From Terriglobales bacterium (GTDB lineage Bacteria; Acidobacteriota; Terriglobia; Terriglobales; Acidobacteriaceae), in assembly GCA_035651995.1 (NCBI GenBank), contig DASRER010000002.1, positions 62,001 through 126,000 on the forward strand: a stretch of DNA of 64,000 bases, given 5' to 3'. Both the position numbers and the translations under genes were made by a program. Positions within the stretch are counted from its first letter, which is position 1, and the number at the start of each line of letters is the position of its first letter. Below, in pieces: positions 45,179-55,857 of this stretch. The notes below the pieces were generated by a model. It was given only the letters and a program-made list of their open reading frames with translations, was not told the DNA's origin and searched no databases.

Positions 45179-45238
45179 GAACGGCGGCTCCCGAGATCAG
45201 CAGCAACTCGTGTGGCGTCGCTTCAAGCGACGACGAAG

Positions 45239-46351
45239 CTACAGCGTTGTCCTGAAGAAGTTCGCGATGTGATAGCCGTCGAGGAACTTGTACGGGGCTT
45301 CGCCCAGGGTGTAGTGCCCGCAGGGCAGCTCGATGGCGCGGAAGTCGAGTTCGTGGGCGCGGAACTGGCGCACGACCTCGCGGGAAAACTCAGGCAAGAA
45401 GGTCAGGTCGTAACGCGCGTAGATGACCAGCGACTTCCTGGGATAGCGCGTGAACTTCTCAAAGTACGCCGCCGGACTGATCCCCAGCCACGCCGCGCGC
45501 AGGCGGTCCAGATCGAGCGCCGGCTCGATGCCGGCGCGAATGTGGCGCGTGCTCTGTCCCGTCCACACGACATCGGCGAAATAGGTTGAGGCGTGGTTGA
45601 AGGCGTTCACCGCCACGCGCCGGTCGTGCGCGGCGGCGAGGAACGCATAGCACGATCCCAGGCTGGTGCCCAGAATGCCGAGCCGGGAGTATCCCTGCTG
45701 CTGGAGCCAGTCCAGGCAGGCGCGCACGTCGATCACGGCCTGGCGGGCAGCGTCGGTGGTGCGCGCGATGTTCGCCGAGACGGCGTAGTCGGCGCGCTCC
45801 AGGTGCGCCGGCATGCGAATGTCGTGGTACGGCATGCTCAGTCGCAGCGCCGCGATGCCCATCAGGTTGAACATCCGGCAGAGCGAATTGTGGCTGAGCG
45901 CGTCGGAGTTCCACTGCGGCATCACCACTACCGCGCGGCGGCCGCGCGCCGGGAACCAGCGCGCGTTCACCAGATTGTTTTCTGGATACGGCGTGTGCAC
46001 CGGCGAAGTGAAGCGCAGGAACTCGCCGGTTTCGTCGGGTACGTCACGGTTGCGCTGCTCGCGGTCGCTGCCCGTGGCGAAGCGCTCAACCTTGCGGCGC
46101 TCCAGGCGGAAGTCGCCGGGCGTGACGTAGGAGAAAAACGTGTCGCTCTCGGCAATGATGCGGCGGTTCAGCTCGTGCAGAAAGCGCTCGGCGCCGCTCT
46201 CGTCGGCCGGGAAGTTGCCGTTCACCAGCGGCCAGCGGCAAGCCCAGTCCAGTCCCCACTCGAAGGGACGGACCACGCGATTGTTGTCGCGCGTGGTGAG
46301 GTGCGTCTCCCACTCGTACATCCATTGCTCGTAACGCTTACGCATCGCCAT
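45239..46351 (-). CDS. Alpha/beta hydrolase, ABHD18-like
   Basis: 370 residues from the ATG at 46351 (MAMRKRYEQWMYEWE); the long upstream frame to 46558 is Arg-rich and unlikely. The nucleophile elbow is LGTSLGS, an Asp is in YARYDLTFLPEF, and the catalytic His is in CGHYTLGEAPYKF. The block PWNS/PQWNSDALSHNSLCRMFN and the spacing match the abhydrolase family 18. The substrate is unknown. It is monocistronic, transcribed towards the LolA-like gene. Confidence 0.83.
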   Translation of the reverse strand: MAMRKRYEQWMYEWETHLTTRDNNRVVRPFEWGLDWACRWPLVNGNFPADESGAERFLHELNRRIIAESDTFFSYVTPGDFRLERRKVERFATGSDREQRNRDVPDETGEFLRFTSPVHTPYPENNLVNARWFPARGRRAVVVMPQWNSDALSHNSLCRMFNLMGIAALRLSMPYHDIRMPAHLERADYAVSANIARTTDAARQAVIDVRACLDWLQQQGYSRLGILGTSLGSCYAFLAAAHDRRVAVNAFNHASTYFADVVWTGQSTRHIRAGIEPALDLDRLRAAWLGISPAAYFEKFTRYPRKSLVIYARYDLTFLPEFSREVVRQFRAHELDFRAIELPCGHYTLGEAPYKFLDGYHIANFFRTTL

Positions 46352-46464
46352 TGATAGGATAGCCGTTCGGCTGAGCTGCTGCGAGTATGGTGCAGCCAAT
46401 GGCGCGCAGGCCAGGGCGAGCGGCGCATGATCGGCTTGAGCGGCGAGGAATAGACGGCGCGGGC

Positions 46465-46492
46465 GAGGAGCAGACGGCGCCCGCGCCGTACG
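46465..46492. repeat. Short repeat GCAGACGGCGCCCG (copy 1)
   Basis: GAGCAGACGGCGCCCGCGCC followed by GTAC lies between the ABHD18-like and alanine racemase genes. A near-copy, GTGCAGACGGCGCCCGCCGT, is at 49331-49350 upstream of dnaB. Confidence 0.55.
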
Positions 46493-46620
46493 TGCAATCC
46501 ATGAACGGCGACCAAGAACGCCGAGATTAACGAGACATCTACTCTCACTCAACCGCAAAAACGCGGGTGGAAACGATTCTGTAAAACAGTATTAGTAGCG
46601 GGTTAGGAGAAAGGGCCCGG

Positions 46621-47757
46621 CTATTTCACCCAGGTGCGCCGGACGCGAGCGCCGATGTCGCACAGGACCTCATAAGAGATTGTTCCGGCGAGGCAAGCGT
46701 GCTCATCGGCGTTGATTGCGCACTCCCCGCTGCAACCGAGAATGACGACCTCATCGCCGACGGCAGCGTCGCCGATTCCGGTGACGTCCGCTAGGGTGAT
46801 GTCCATGGAGACCCGCCCGGCAATGGGCGCGTATTTGCCGCGCACGATGACTCGCCCGGCGGAGGACAGTTTGCGGCTGAGGCCGTCGGCGTAGCCAACC
46901 GGAAGAACGGCCAGCGTTGTTTTTGCTTTTGTAACAAACGCCCCGTTGTAGCCGACTGGCTGGCCCTTGGGAACGTCGCGCAGGCCGATAATGCGGGTCT
47001 TCCAGCTCAGCACCGGCACGACCGGCAGCACCGGCGCGACAGCGGTGTGCTTGCCGGAATTGACGTAGGGCAGTTGATAACCGTAAAGCGAGATGCCCGG
47101 ACGCACGAAGTTGTGCCAGGTGCTGCGCCGCGCGGCGATGGCCGCCGAGTTTGCCAGGTGGAGAAAGCGCGGGCGCACGCCAGCCTTGGCAAAGCGCGCG
47201 AACGCCTGTGCGAAGCGCCTTTCCTGGTCAGCCGCGTCTTTCGCGTTCAGCACCTCTGCCGACGCGAGGTGGCTGAAGACGCCTTCCGCGACCACGCGGC
47301 CGGACGCGAGCAGCGCCTTGAGAAACTTCTTTTCATCGCCCTGCGCCAGGCCGAGCCGCGCCATGCCGGTGTCGAGCTTAACGTGCACCGGAACCGCGCC
47401 GACGTTCATCTTCTTCGCCGCGGCCTGAAGCTGATCGAGCGACTCGCGCTGCCAGACCGCAGGCGTGAGCTTGTGCCTGATGACGGCCTCTTCTTCGCCG
47501 CGCCAGAAGCCGGTCATGAGCAGGATGCGTCCGCCGATGCCCGCCTCGCGCAGGCGGACGCCTTCCTCGGTTGAGGTCACGCCGAGCCAGGCCGCGCCGG
47601 CCTCGATGAGCGCACGCGCGCACTCGACGGCGCCGTGTCCGTAGGCATCGGCCTTGACCACGGCGCACACGGTCACGTCAGGGCCGACGTGCTTTTCAAT
47701 GACACGGAAGTTGCGCTGCAGCGCGCTCAGTGAAACCTCGGCCCAAGTGGGTCGCAT
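46621..47757 (-). CDS. alr: Alanine racemase
   Basis: 378 residues from the ATG at 47757, placed by GGAGGAG about nine bases upstream; an earlier ATG at 47793 would overlap dnaB. The PLP lysine is in AVVKADAYGHGA, and the catalytic Tyr region and substrate loop read RPGISLYGYQLP and GYADGLSRKLS. It makes D-alanine for peptidoglycan. It starts ten bases after the dnaB stop, so the two are one transcription unit. Length matches the family. Confidence 0.95.
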   Translation of the reverse strand: MRPTWAEVSLSALQRNFRVIEKHVGPDVTVCAVVKADAYGHGAVECARALIEAGAAWLGVTSTEEGVRLREAGIGGRILLMTGFWRGEEEAVIRHKLTPAVWQRESLDQLQAAAKKMNVGAVPVHVKLDTGMARLGLAQGDEKKFLKALLASGRVVAEGVFSHLASAEVLNAKDAADQERRFAQAFARFAKAGVRPRFLHLANSAAIAARRSTWHNFVRPGISLYGYQLPYVNSGKHTAVAPVLPVVPVLSWKTRIIGLRDVPKGQPVGYNGAFVTKAKTTLAVLPVGYADGLSRKLSSAGRVIVRGKYAPIAGRVSMDITLADVTGIGDAAVGDEVVILGCSGECAINADEHACLAGTISYEVLCDIGARVRRTWVK

Positions 47758-47767
47758 GCCGAGTTTT

Positions 47768-49132
47768 TTACTCCTCCAGTGCTCGCGACTCAAAGCGCGT
47801 GGAGTTCTTCAAGAACGCCAGCTGTACGGTTCCGGTTGGGCCGTTTCGCTGCTTAGCGATGATGAGTTCGGCCATGCCTTGCAGCTCGGGCTCGTCGGGC
47901 TTGTACACTTCTTCGCGAAAAATGAAGGCGACCACATCAGCGTCTTGCTCGATGGAGCCGGATTCGCGCAGGTCGGCGAGCTGCGGGCGATGTCCGCGGT
48001 CGCCGCGGCTTTCGGGCGCGCGGCTCAACTGCGAGAGCGCGATCACGGGAATGCGCAGCTCCTTGGCGATCGCCTTCAGACCGCGCGAGATGGCGGAGAC
48101 TTCCTGCGTGCGGTTTTCGAAGCGGCGTCCGCCGCCGAGCGGCGTGGCCGACATGAGCTGCAGGTAGTCCACGATGAGCAGGTCGAGGCCGTGCTTCTGC
48201 TGCAGTCGGCGCGCCTTGGCGCGCATCTCCTGGAGCGAGACGCCGGGCGTGTCGTCGATGTAGATGGGTGACTCGGCGAGCGCGGCGAGCGCTGCCACCA
48301 GCTTCTGATAGTCCTCGCGGCCCAGGAAGCCGGTGCGCAGCTTGTGCGAGTCCACACGCGCCTGCGAGCACAGCAGGCGGAGAAGCAGCGCCTCGCGCGA
48401 CATTTCCAGCGAGAAGACCCCGACCGATTTCTTGTCGCGCACGGCGGCGTTCTCGGCGATGTTCAGGGCGAAGGCGGTCTTGCCCATCGACGGGCGCGCC
48501 GCGATGATGACCAGGTCCGAGCGCTGGAGTCCGCTGGTCATGCGGTCCAGGTCTTCGTAGTGCGTCTCAAGGCCGGTGATGCGCTGGCCGCGCTCGTAGA
48601 GCTTGTCGATTGAGCCAAAGGATTCCTTGACGATCTCCGGGATGTCGAGGAAGCCCTTGCCGATGCGGTCGTCGGAGAGGCGAAAAATTTCGGCCTCGAC
48701 GCCATCCAGGACCTCGGCTGCCGGATCAGCCTGCTCCATGGCGCGGGCAATGGCGCTGTTGGCGGCGTGGATGAGGCCGCGCAGCAGCGCCTTGTCCTTG
48801 ACCAGGCGGATGTGCTGGACGATGGACTCGCGGCGTGGGACACCGTCCGTCAACGAGGCCAAATAGGCGACACCGCCGACCGCTTCGACCTCCTTGTGGC
48901 GGCCCAGTTCGTCGGTGAGCGAGATGACATCGATTGGGCGTCCCGACTCGGCCAAATCGCTCATGCGCTGGTAGATACGGCGGTGGGAATCGAGGAAGAA
49001 CTCGTCGGGCTTCAGCGACTCGGCGGCTTCGTTGTAGGAGAAGTTGTCGAGCAGGATAGCGCCCAGGATGGAGCGCTCAGCTTCGATGGCGGCTGGCATG
49101 CCCCGGTCGAGAATGTGATCGGTGGTGGCCAT
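47768..49132 (-). CDS. dnaB: Replicative DNA helicase DnaB
   Basis: 454 residues. The N-terminal helical domain (PAAIEAERSILGAILLDN) and the RecA-like C-terminal domain are both complete. Walker A is ARPSMGKTAFALNIA and Walker B is LLIVDYLQLMS; the DnaB signature SAISRGLKAIAKEL and the arginine-finger region (RESGSIEQDADVVAFI) follow. The hexamer unwinds DNA ahead of the fork and works with the primase DnaG encoded at 52173. It is followed by alr in the same unit. Confidence 0.97.
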   Translation of the reverse strand: MATTDHILDRGMPAAIEAERSILGAILLDNFSYNEAAESLKPDEFFLDSHRRIYQRMSDLAESGRPIDVISLTDELGRHKEVEAVGGVAYLASLTDGVPRRESIVQHIRLVKDKALLRGLIHAANSAIARAMEQADPAAEVLDGVEAEIFRLSDDRIGKGFLDIPEIVKESFGSIDKLYERGQRITGLETHYEDLDRMTSGLQRSDLVIIAARPSMGKTAFALNIAENAAVRDKKSVGVFSLEMSREALLLRLLCSQARVDSHKLRTGFLGREDYQKLVAALAALAESPIYIDDTPGVSLQEMRAKARRLQQKHGLDLLIVDYLQLMSATPLGGGRRFENRTQEVSAISRGLKAIAKELRIPVIALSQLSRAPESRGDRGHRPQLADLRESGSIEQDADVVAFIFREEVYKPDEPELQGMAELIIAKQRNGPTGTVQLAFLKNSTRFESRALEE

Positions 49133-49330
49133 CAGTGGGTACGAGCAGAGTAGCGAGAGCGCGGGGACACGTCATCCGAAGATTGGGGCTCTGCCTGAGC
49201 AAAACTCGGAAGTCGGTGGATTTCGTGGCCCACGGCGCGATTATGGCATGGAACGACAACACCCGGGTTGTGGTGGCTTGCCGGCGAGAGGGGCGGGGTC
49301 CCCCAGCGCGCCGGGTTTTGGCGCGATGAG

Positions 49331-49350
49331 GTGCAGACGGCGCCCGCCGT
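49331..49350. repeat. Short repeat GCAGACGGCGCCCG (copy 2)
   Basis: GTGCAGACGGCGCCCGCCGT lies upstream of dnaB and matches the element at 46465-46492 over about 15 bases. Confidence 0.5.
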
Positions 49351-49375
49351 ACAACATGAAGAGCATGCCATAAAA

Positions 49376-49413
49376 ACGAAGTGGGAGTTTGCGCCAGCCA
49401 CGCAAACTCCCAC
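49376..49413 (-). terminator. Strong rho-independent terminator on the minus strand
   Basis: A perfect 13-bp stem GTGGGAGTTTGCG (49381-49393) with CGCAAACTCCCAC (49401-49413) and a seven-base loop is followed, on the minus strand, by TTCGTTTTT. Nothing coding with confidence lies directly before it on this strand (the rpoD gene has its own terminator), so it marks the end of an unidentified transcript. Confidence 0.75.
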
Positions 49414-50163
49414 CGTAGGTGAGATTTCCTTTCGCCGACCTGCCGATCAGCGGCGGCGTCTTCGTGCCGCATTGTCCCGCCAAAGCGGGACCGCGCCCTG
49501 GAATGAAGTTGCGCGGCCTTGGTCTTCCGCCGCCCGCCGAGTAGGGCGACAGAAGTGGCGCCGGCTTCGGCCGTCCCGGCTTTCACCAGGACTTGACCCC
49601 GACTTTCGCCAGGACCTGAAGCTCCAACTCGCGCTGGAACTCTGCTGCCGGGCCGCCTGACCGCAACTTCGTGTCTCCGATCGGTCCGGCCTGGAATCCG
49701 AAATCGCTTTCGGACCGCTGGTGGGACCGTAACGGGATTGCTCCCGCTGCGCTTCCCTGTGCGAAGCGAGCAACGGATTGCTCCGGCTCGCCCCCGTCGG
49801 GTGGCCCTTTCGGATTGCTCCGATTGGGGGCTACCCGCGTTGCCGGCCACGCTGCCGGCGCCATGAGCGCCAGCTGCGCCGAAATCTGGCTTCACCCGCA
49901 CTGAACCGGCCACCGAAGCGGCCATTGTCCAGTCGTGGTTAGGCAAGATCCGCGTGATCGAAGAACGCGTCCCAAGCGAAAACGCCTCAGGACATCTCAC
50001 GCATTTCGTTGCGCGGCACTTTGCAACAGCGCCAAGGCCGCATCAAGCGGAAAGCGGGGCCGTGTTGTGACTTTCCTGTTCAGAACGCGAAAGGTTGTGG
50101 AAACGGGTGGAAAAGGAGACTCCGTGGCGCAGATTGACGCGAGTGAGGGCAGCGTCGAAGGAG
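49414..50163. other. Large intergenic region between dnaB and rpoD with unexplained structure
   Basis: 750 bases without a convincing gene. GGATTGCTCC occurs three times (49735, 49775, 49812; 40 and 37 bases apart), and GTCCCGCCAAAGCGGGAC near 49478 is a perfect 7-bp hairpin. On the minus strand a 93-codon frame at 49583-49864 ends plausibly (AEFQRELELQVLAKVG) but shows no family and lacks a ribosome binding site. The region ends on the minus strand with the strong terminator at 49376-49413, so a non-coding RNA or a decayed gene is possible. Confidence 0.4.
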
Positions 50164-50190
50164 AAAAAGGGATGAACTGCGGTTCATCCC
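50164..50190 (-). terminator. Rho-independent terminator of rpoD
   Basis: Perfect 9-bp stem GGGATGAAC/GTTCATCCC with a TGCG loop (50169-50190), followed on the minus strand by TTTTTCTCC, 28 bases after the rpoD stop. Confidence 0.88.
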
Positions 50191-50217
50191 CTTTGGCGAA
50201 CAGCTTCCGGACGCAGG

Positions 50218-51915
<1,698 letters not shown>

Positions 51916-52172
51916 TACCAATCTCCACTACGGCCGCGAATGTGGGCTGCGGCGGGGGGACACACCTTTTCCGCTTGCGTCCGGGTTGCAGCTTTGAGTG
52001 AGAGACAAGACGAAAGTCTTTATACTACCACGACTTAGGCCGCGCGCCTAGCTCCTGGCCCGAAATCCACACCACGGCTGCTCTGTTTTCTAAGGGATTA
52101 GATGGCGGAAGTGGGCTGACGGTTTCTGGTTTGGAGCTGAAATCCAAGACTTTGAATGCTGCCCACTCAGGC

Positions 52173-53969
52173 TCAGTCCCCAGACGCGAGCTGGCGGTCA
52201 ATGCGGAGCTTTTCCTGGACAAGAGAGGCCAGGAGCTCGGAATCCTGGCGGCGCTCAGCGTCGGCAATCTGGGACTTGATGTCGCGCTGGCGGCGCTCCA
52301 AGCCGCGGCGGCGGAGGGCGGCCAGCGAGCGGTCGAGCAGTTCTTGGGTCAATTCCTCGTCTTCCCGCATGAGGATCGAGGCAAGCAGGTTTCGTTGCTC
52401 AGGCTCCAGCGAGATCGAGGCAGCATCCAGAACATCGCTGGACGCGAGTAGCGCCTGGATCAGTCCTTCGGTGCCGAGGCCGTGGTGGAGGGGCTCGGAG
52501 GTGAGCAGCCGGGCACAGTGAGTGCGCAGGTCAGGGTCGCCGCCCGGGGCGAGGGCACGAACCAAGAGCCGCTCGGCGTCAGTGACCGGCGACTGGGCCG
52601 CCGTTTTGATCCCACCCGAGCGCGCCGCAGCCGCCTGTTTCAGCTCCTGGCGCAGGACGGCAGAGTCGATGCCAAGCTTTTGGGCGATGTCGGCGGCGAG
52701 TTCGTCGCGAACGATGCGGCTGGGCACGCGATGCACGTGGGGGAGCAGGAAGTTCAGGGCCTTTACCTTGCTTTCGGGCGTGCGGGGCGGGAACTGGGCG
52801 CGGGCGCGATCAATGAGATAGTCGAAGTACTTCTGCGACTTGTGTAGCGCGTCGGCGTAGGCGTCGCGGCCGCGGCGGCGGATGAACAGGTCGGGGTCGA
52901 GTCCGGATTCCAGCTGCACGACCTTTACCTGAAACTGCTCCTCAACCAGAAGCCCTAGGGTGCGCTCGGTGGCGGCAGCGCCGGCGGTGTCGGGATCGAA
53001 GTTCACCACCACGTTGCGGCTGAAGCGGGCGAGCAGGCGCGCCTGGGCCTCGGTGAACGCCGTGCCGGAAGTGGCGATCACGTTGCGGAAGCCGGCGGCG
53101 AAGACCGAGATGCAGTCCATCTGACCTTCGACCAGGATGGTGTAGTCGAGCCGGCGAATGGACTCCTTCGCCTTGTCGAGGTTGAACAGTACGCGCGACT
53201 TGGAGTAGATGGGCGTTTCGGGCGAATTCAGATACTTGGGACCTGCCTTGTCACCTTCGAGGAGCGTGCGCCCGGTGAACGCGATGACTTTTCCCGCGTC
53301 GTTCGCGATGGGGAACATGACGCGCCCGCGGAATTTGGAATACATCGCCGTCGTCGGTCTTCGGTCGTCGGTCGTCGGCTTAGACGCGGGCTCAGTGTCT
53401 TTCCAGGAAAACAGCCCGCTGGCGCGTAGCGATTCTTCATCGAACTCGCCCTTCAGCCGGTCGCGCAGGATGAAGCCGGAATCCGGCGCGTAGCCGATGC
53501 GGAACTCGCGGATGATCTCCTCCGTCAGACCGCGCCCGGCAAGGTACTCGCGTGCGCGGGCCCCTTCGGGGCGGCGAAGCTGGTCCTGCAGGAACAGGCA
53601 GGCGCGCTCGTGCATGTCGAGCAGGACGCCGCGAAGCTTCGCATCGCGCGCTTCGGCGGGCGAGTCGTATTGCTGCTCAGGCAGCGGGATGCCGAGCTTT
53701 TGCGCGACCAGGCGAACGGCCTCCGGAAACGTGACGTTCTCGATCTTCTGCACGAAGGTGAAGACGTCGCCCGAGGCGTGGCACCCGAAGCAGTGGAAGA
53801 ACTGGCGCGTGGTGTGCACCGAAAACGACGGCGTCTTCTCGTTGTGGAAGGGGCAGAGACCGGAAAAATTCTGCGCACCCGACTTCTTCAACTTCACGTA
53901 GTCGCCAACAATGCGAACGATGTCGGCCTGTTGCTTGACCACGTCGGAGAATGAGCCCGGGGCGGACAT
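52173..53969 (-). CDS. dnaG: DNA primase DnaG
   Basis: 598 residues. The zinc domain shows C39-x2-H42-x17-C60-x2-C63. The RNA-polymerase core starts at FRIGYAPDSGF, and the TOPRIM part holds LVEGQMDCISVFAAG (catalytic Glu) and VVNFDPDTAGAAATERT (DxD). The C-terminal helicase-binding region interacts with DnaB. Compared with other primases there is an extra stretch of about 17 residues (ASKPTTDDRRPTTAMYS) between the two core subregions, encoded by a short DNA repeat. It makes RNA primers for replication and heads the unit with rpoD. Confidence 0.96.
   Translation of the reverse strand: MSAPGSFSDVVKQQADIVRIVGDYVKLKKSGAQNFSGLCPFHNEKTPSFSVHTTRQFFHCFGCHASGDVFTFVQKIENVTFPEAVRLVAQKLGIPLPEQQYDSPAEARDAKLRGVLLDMHERACLFLQDQLRRPEGARAREYLAGRGLTEEIIREFRIGYAPDSGFILRDRLKGEFDEESLRASGLFSWKDTEPASKPTTDDRRPTTAMYSKFRGRVMFPIANDAGKVIAFTGRTLLEGDKAGPKYLNSPETPIYSKSRVLFNLDKAKESIRRLDYTILVEGQMDCISVFAAGFRNVIATSGTAFTEAQARLLARFSRNVVVNFDPDTAGAAATERTLGLLVEEQFQVKVVQLESGLDPDLFIRRRGRDAYADALHKSQKYFDYLIDRARAQFPPRTPESKVKALNFLLPHVHRVPSRIVRDELAADIAQKLGIDSAVLRQELKQAAAARSGGIKTAAQSPVTDAERLLVRALAPGGDPDLRTHCARLLTSEPLHHGLGTEGLIQALLASSDVLDAASISLEPEQRNLLASILMREDEELTQELLDRSLAALRRRGLERRQRDIKSQIADAERRQDSELLASLVQEKLRIDRQLASGD
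53345..53385. repeat. GGTCGTCGG-type repeat inside dnaG
   Basis: GTCGTCGGTCTTCGGTCGTC and the following GGTCGTCGGC add PTTDDRRPTTA to DnaG in frame. Copies are at 42416-42446 and 57283-57312. Confidence 0.75.
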
Positions 53970-54037
53970 GATGAGAATTCTACGGGCGACTTCGTGGCCG
54001 GGAGCCTGTGAATATCATGTCAGCTTTGAGGAGGCTC

Positions 54038-54303
54038 CTAATTGGCGGCGCCAGTCCGCGCTGCCGGCTCGCTGAGGCTAGCAGCAAATTCCCTCAAAGT
54101 CTGCCAATACCGCTCGCCCGTCGAATAGGAGAGATCGTCGTGGCCGGCGCGGGTCGTACCAAAAGTTGCGCTTGGGCGGGTTTGCCGCCTGGTACAGCTT
54201 GAGTCCGTGCTGGAACGAGATGACGTTCTCGGCCGCGTCCGTGCATGACCCGCGCCGGACAATGAATGGTCGCCAGCTTGTTCTCGTTTTGGACATGGTC
54301 GCA
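54038..54303 (-). pseudogene. Remnant of an alpha/beta hydrolase gene (C-terminal part, two frameshifts)
   Basis: Three frames join into one hydrolase C-terminus: NKLATIHCPARVMHG, then AAENVISFQHGLKLYQAANPPKRNFWYD, then AGHDDLSYSTGERYWQTLREFAA and a stop at 54038. This is the usual C-terminal third of hydrolases with the catalytic Asp/His (MHG.AAENVI..HG; AGHDDL). The gene lacks its nucleophile half and begins next to the beta-glucosidase stop codon, so it is a truncated relic. Confidence 0.82.
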
Positions 54304-54332
54304 CCAGGCGTGAGTCGGGCGTCTCAAAAATA

Positions 54333-55835
<1,503 letters not shown>

Positions 55836-55857
55836 TCAAGAATTCAGATTGGGCGTC

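Noticed and set aside
46352-46558. N-terminal extension of the ABHD18-like hydrolase
   Set aside because: The extension is Arg/Ala/Pro-rich and contains a short DNA repeat; homology starts at MRKRYEQWMYEWE.
49077-50000. 307-codon minus-strand frame overlapping the dnaB start
   Set aside because: Composition is that of non-coding high-GC DNA (Arg/Gly/Ser/Pro rich), it has no domain and it runs over a terminator and repeats.
52007-52020. Small hairpin AAGAC-GAAA-GTCTT upstream of rpoD as a riboregulator
   Set aside because: The stem has only five pairs, and no surrounding conserved structure supports a regulatory RNA.
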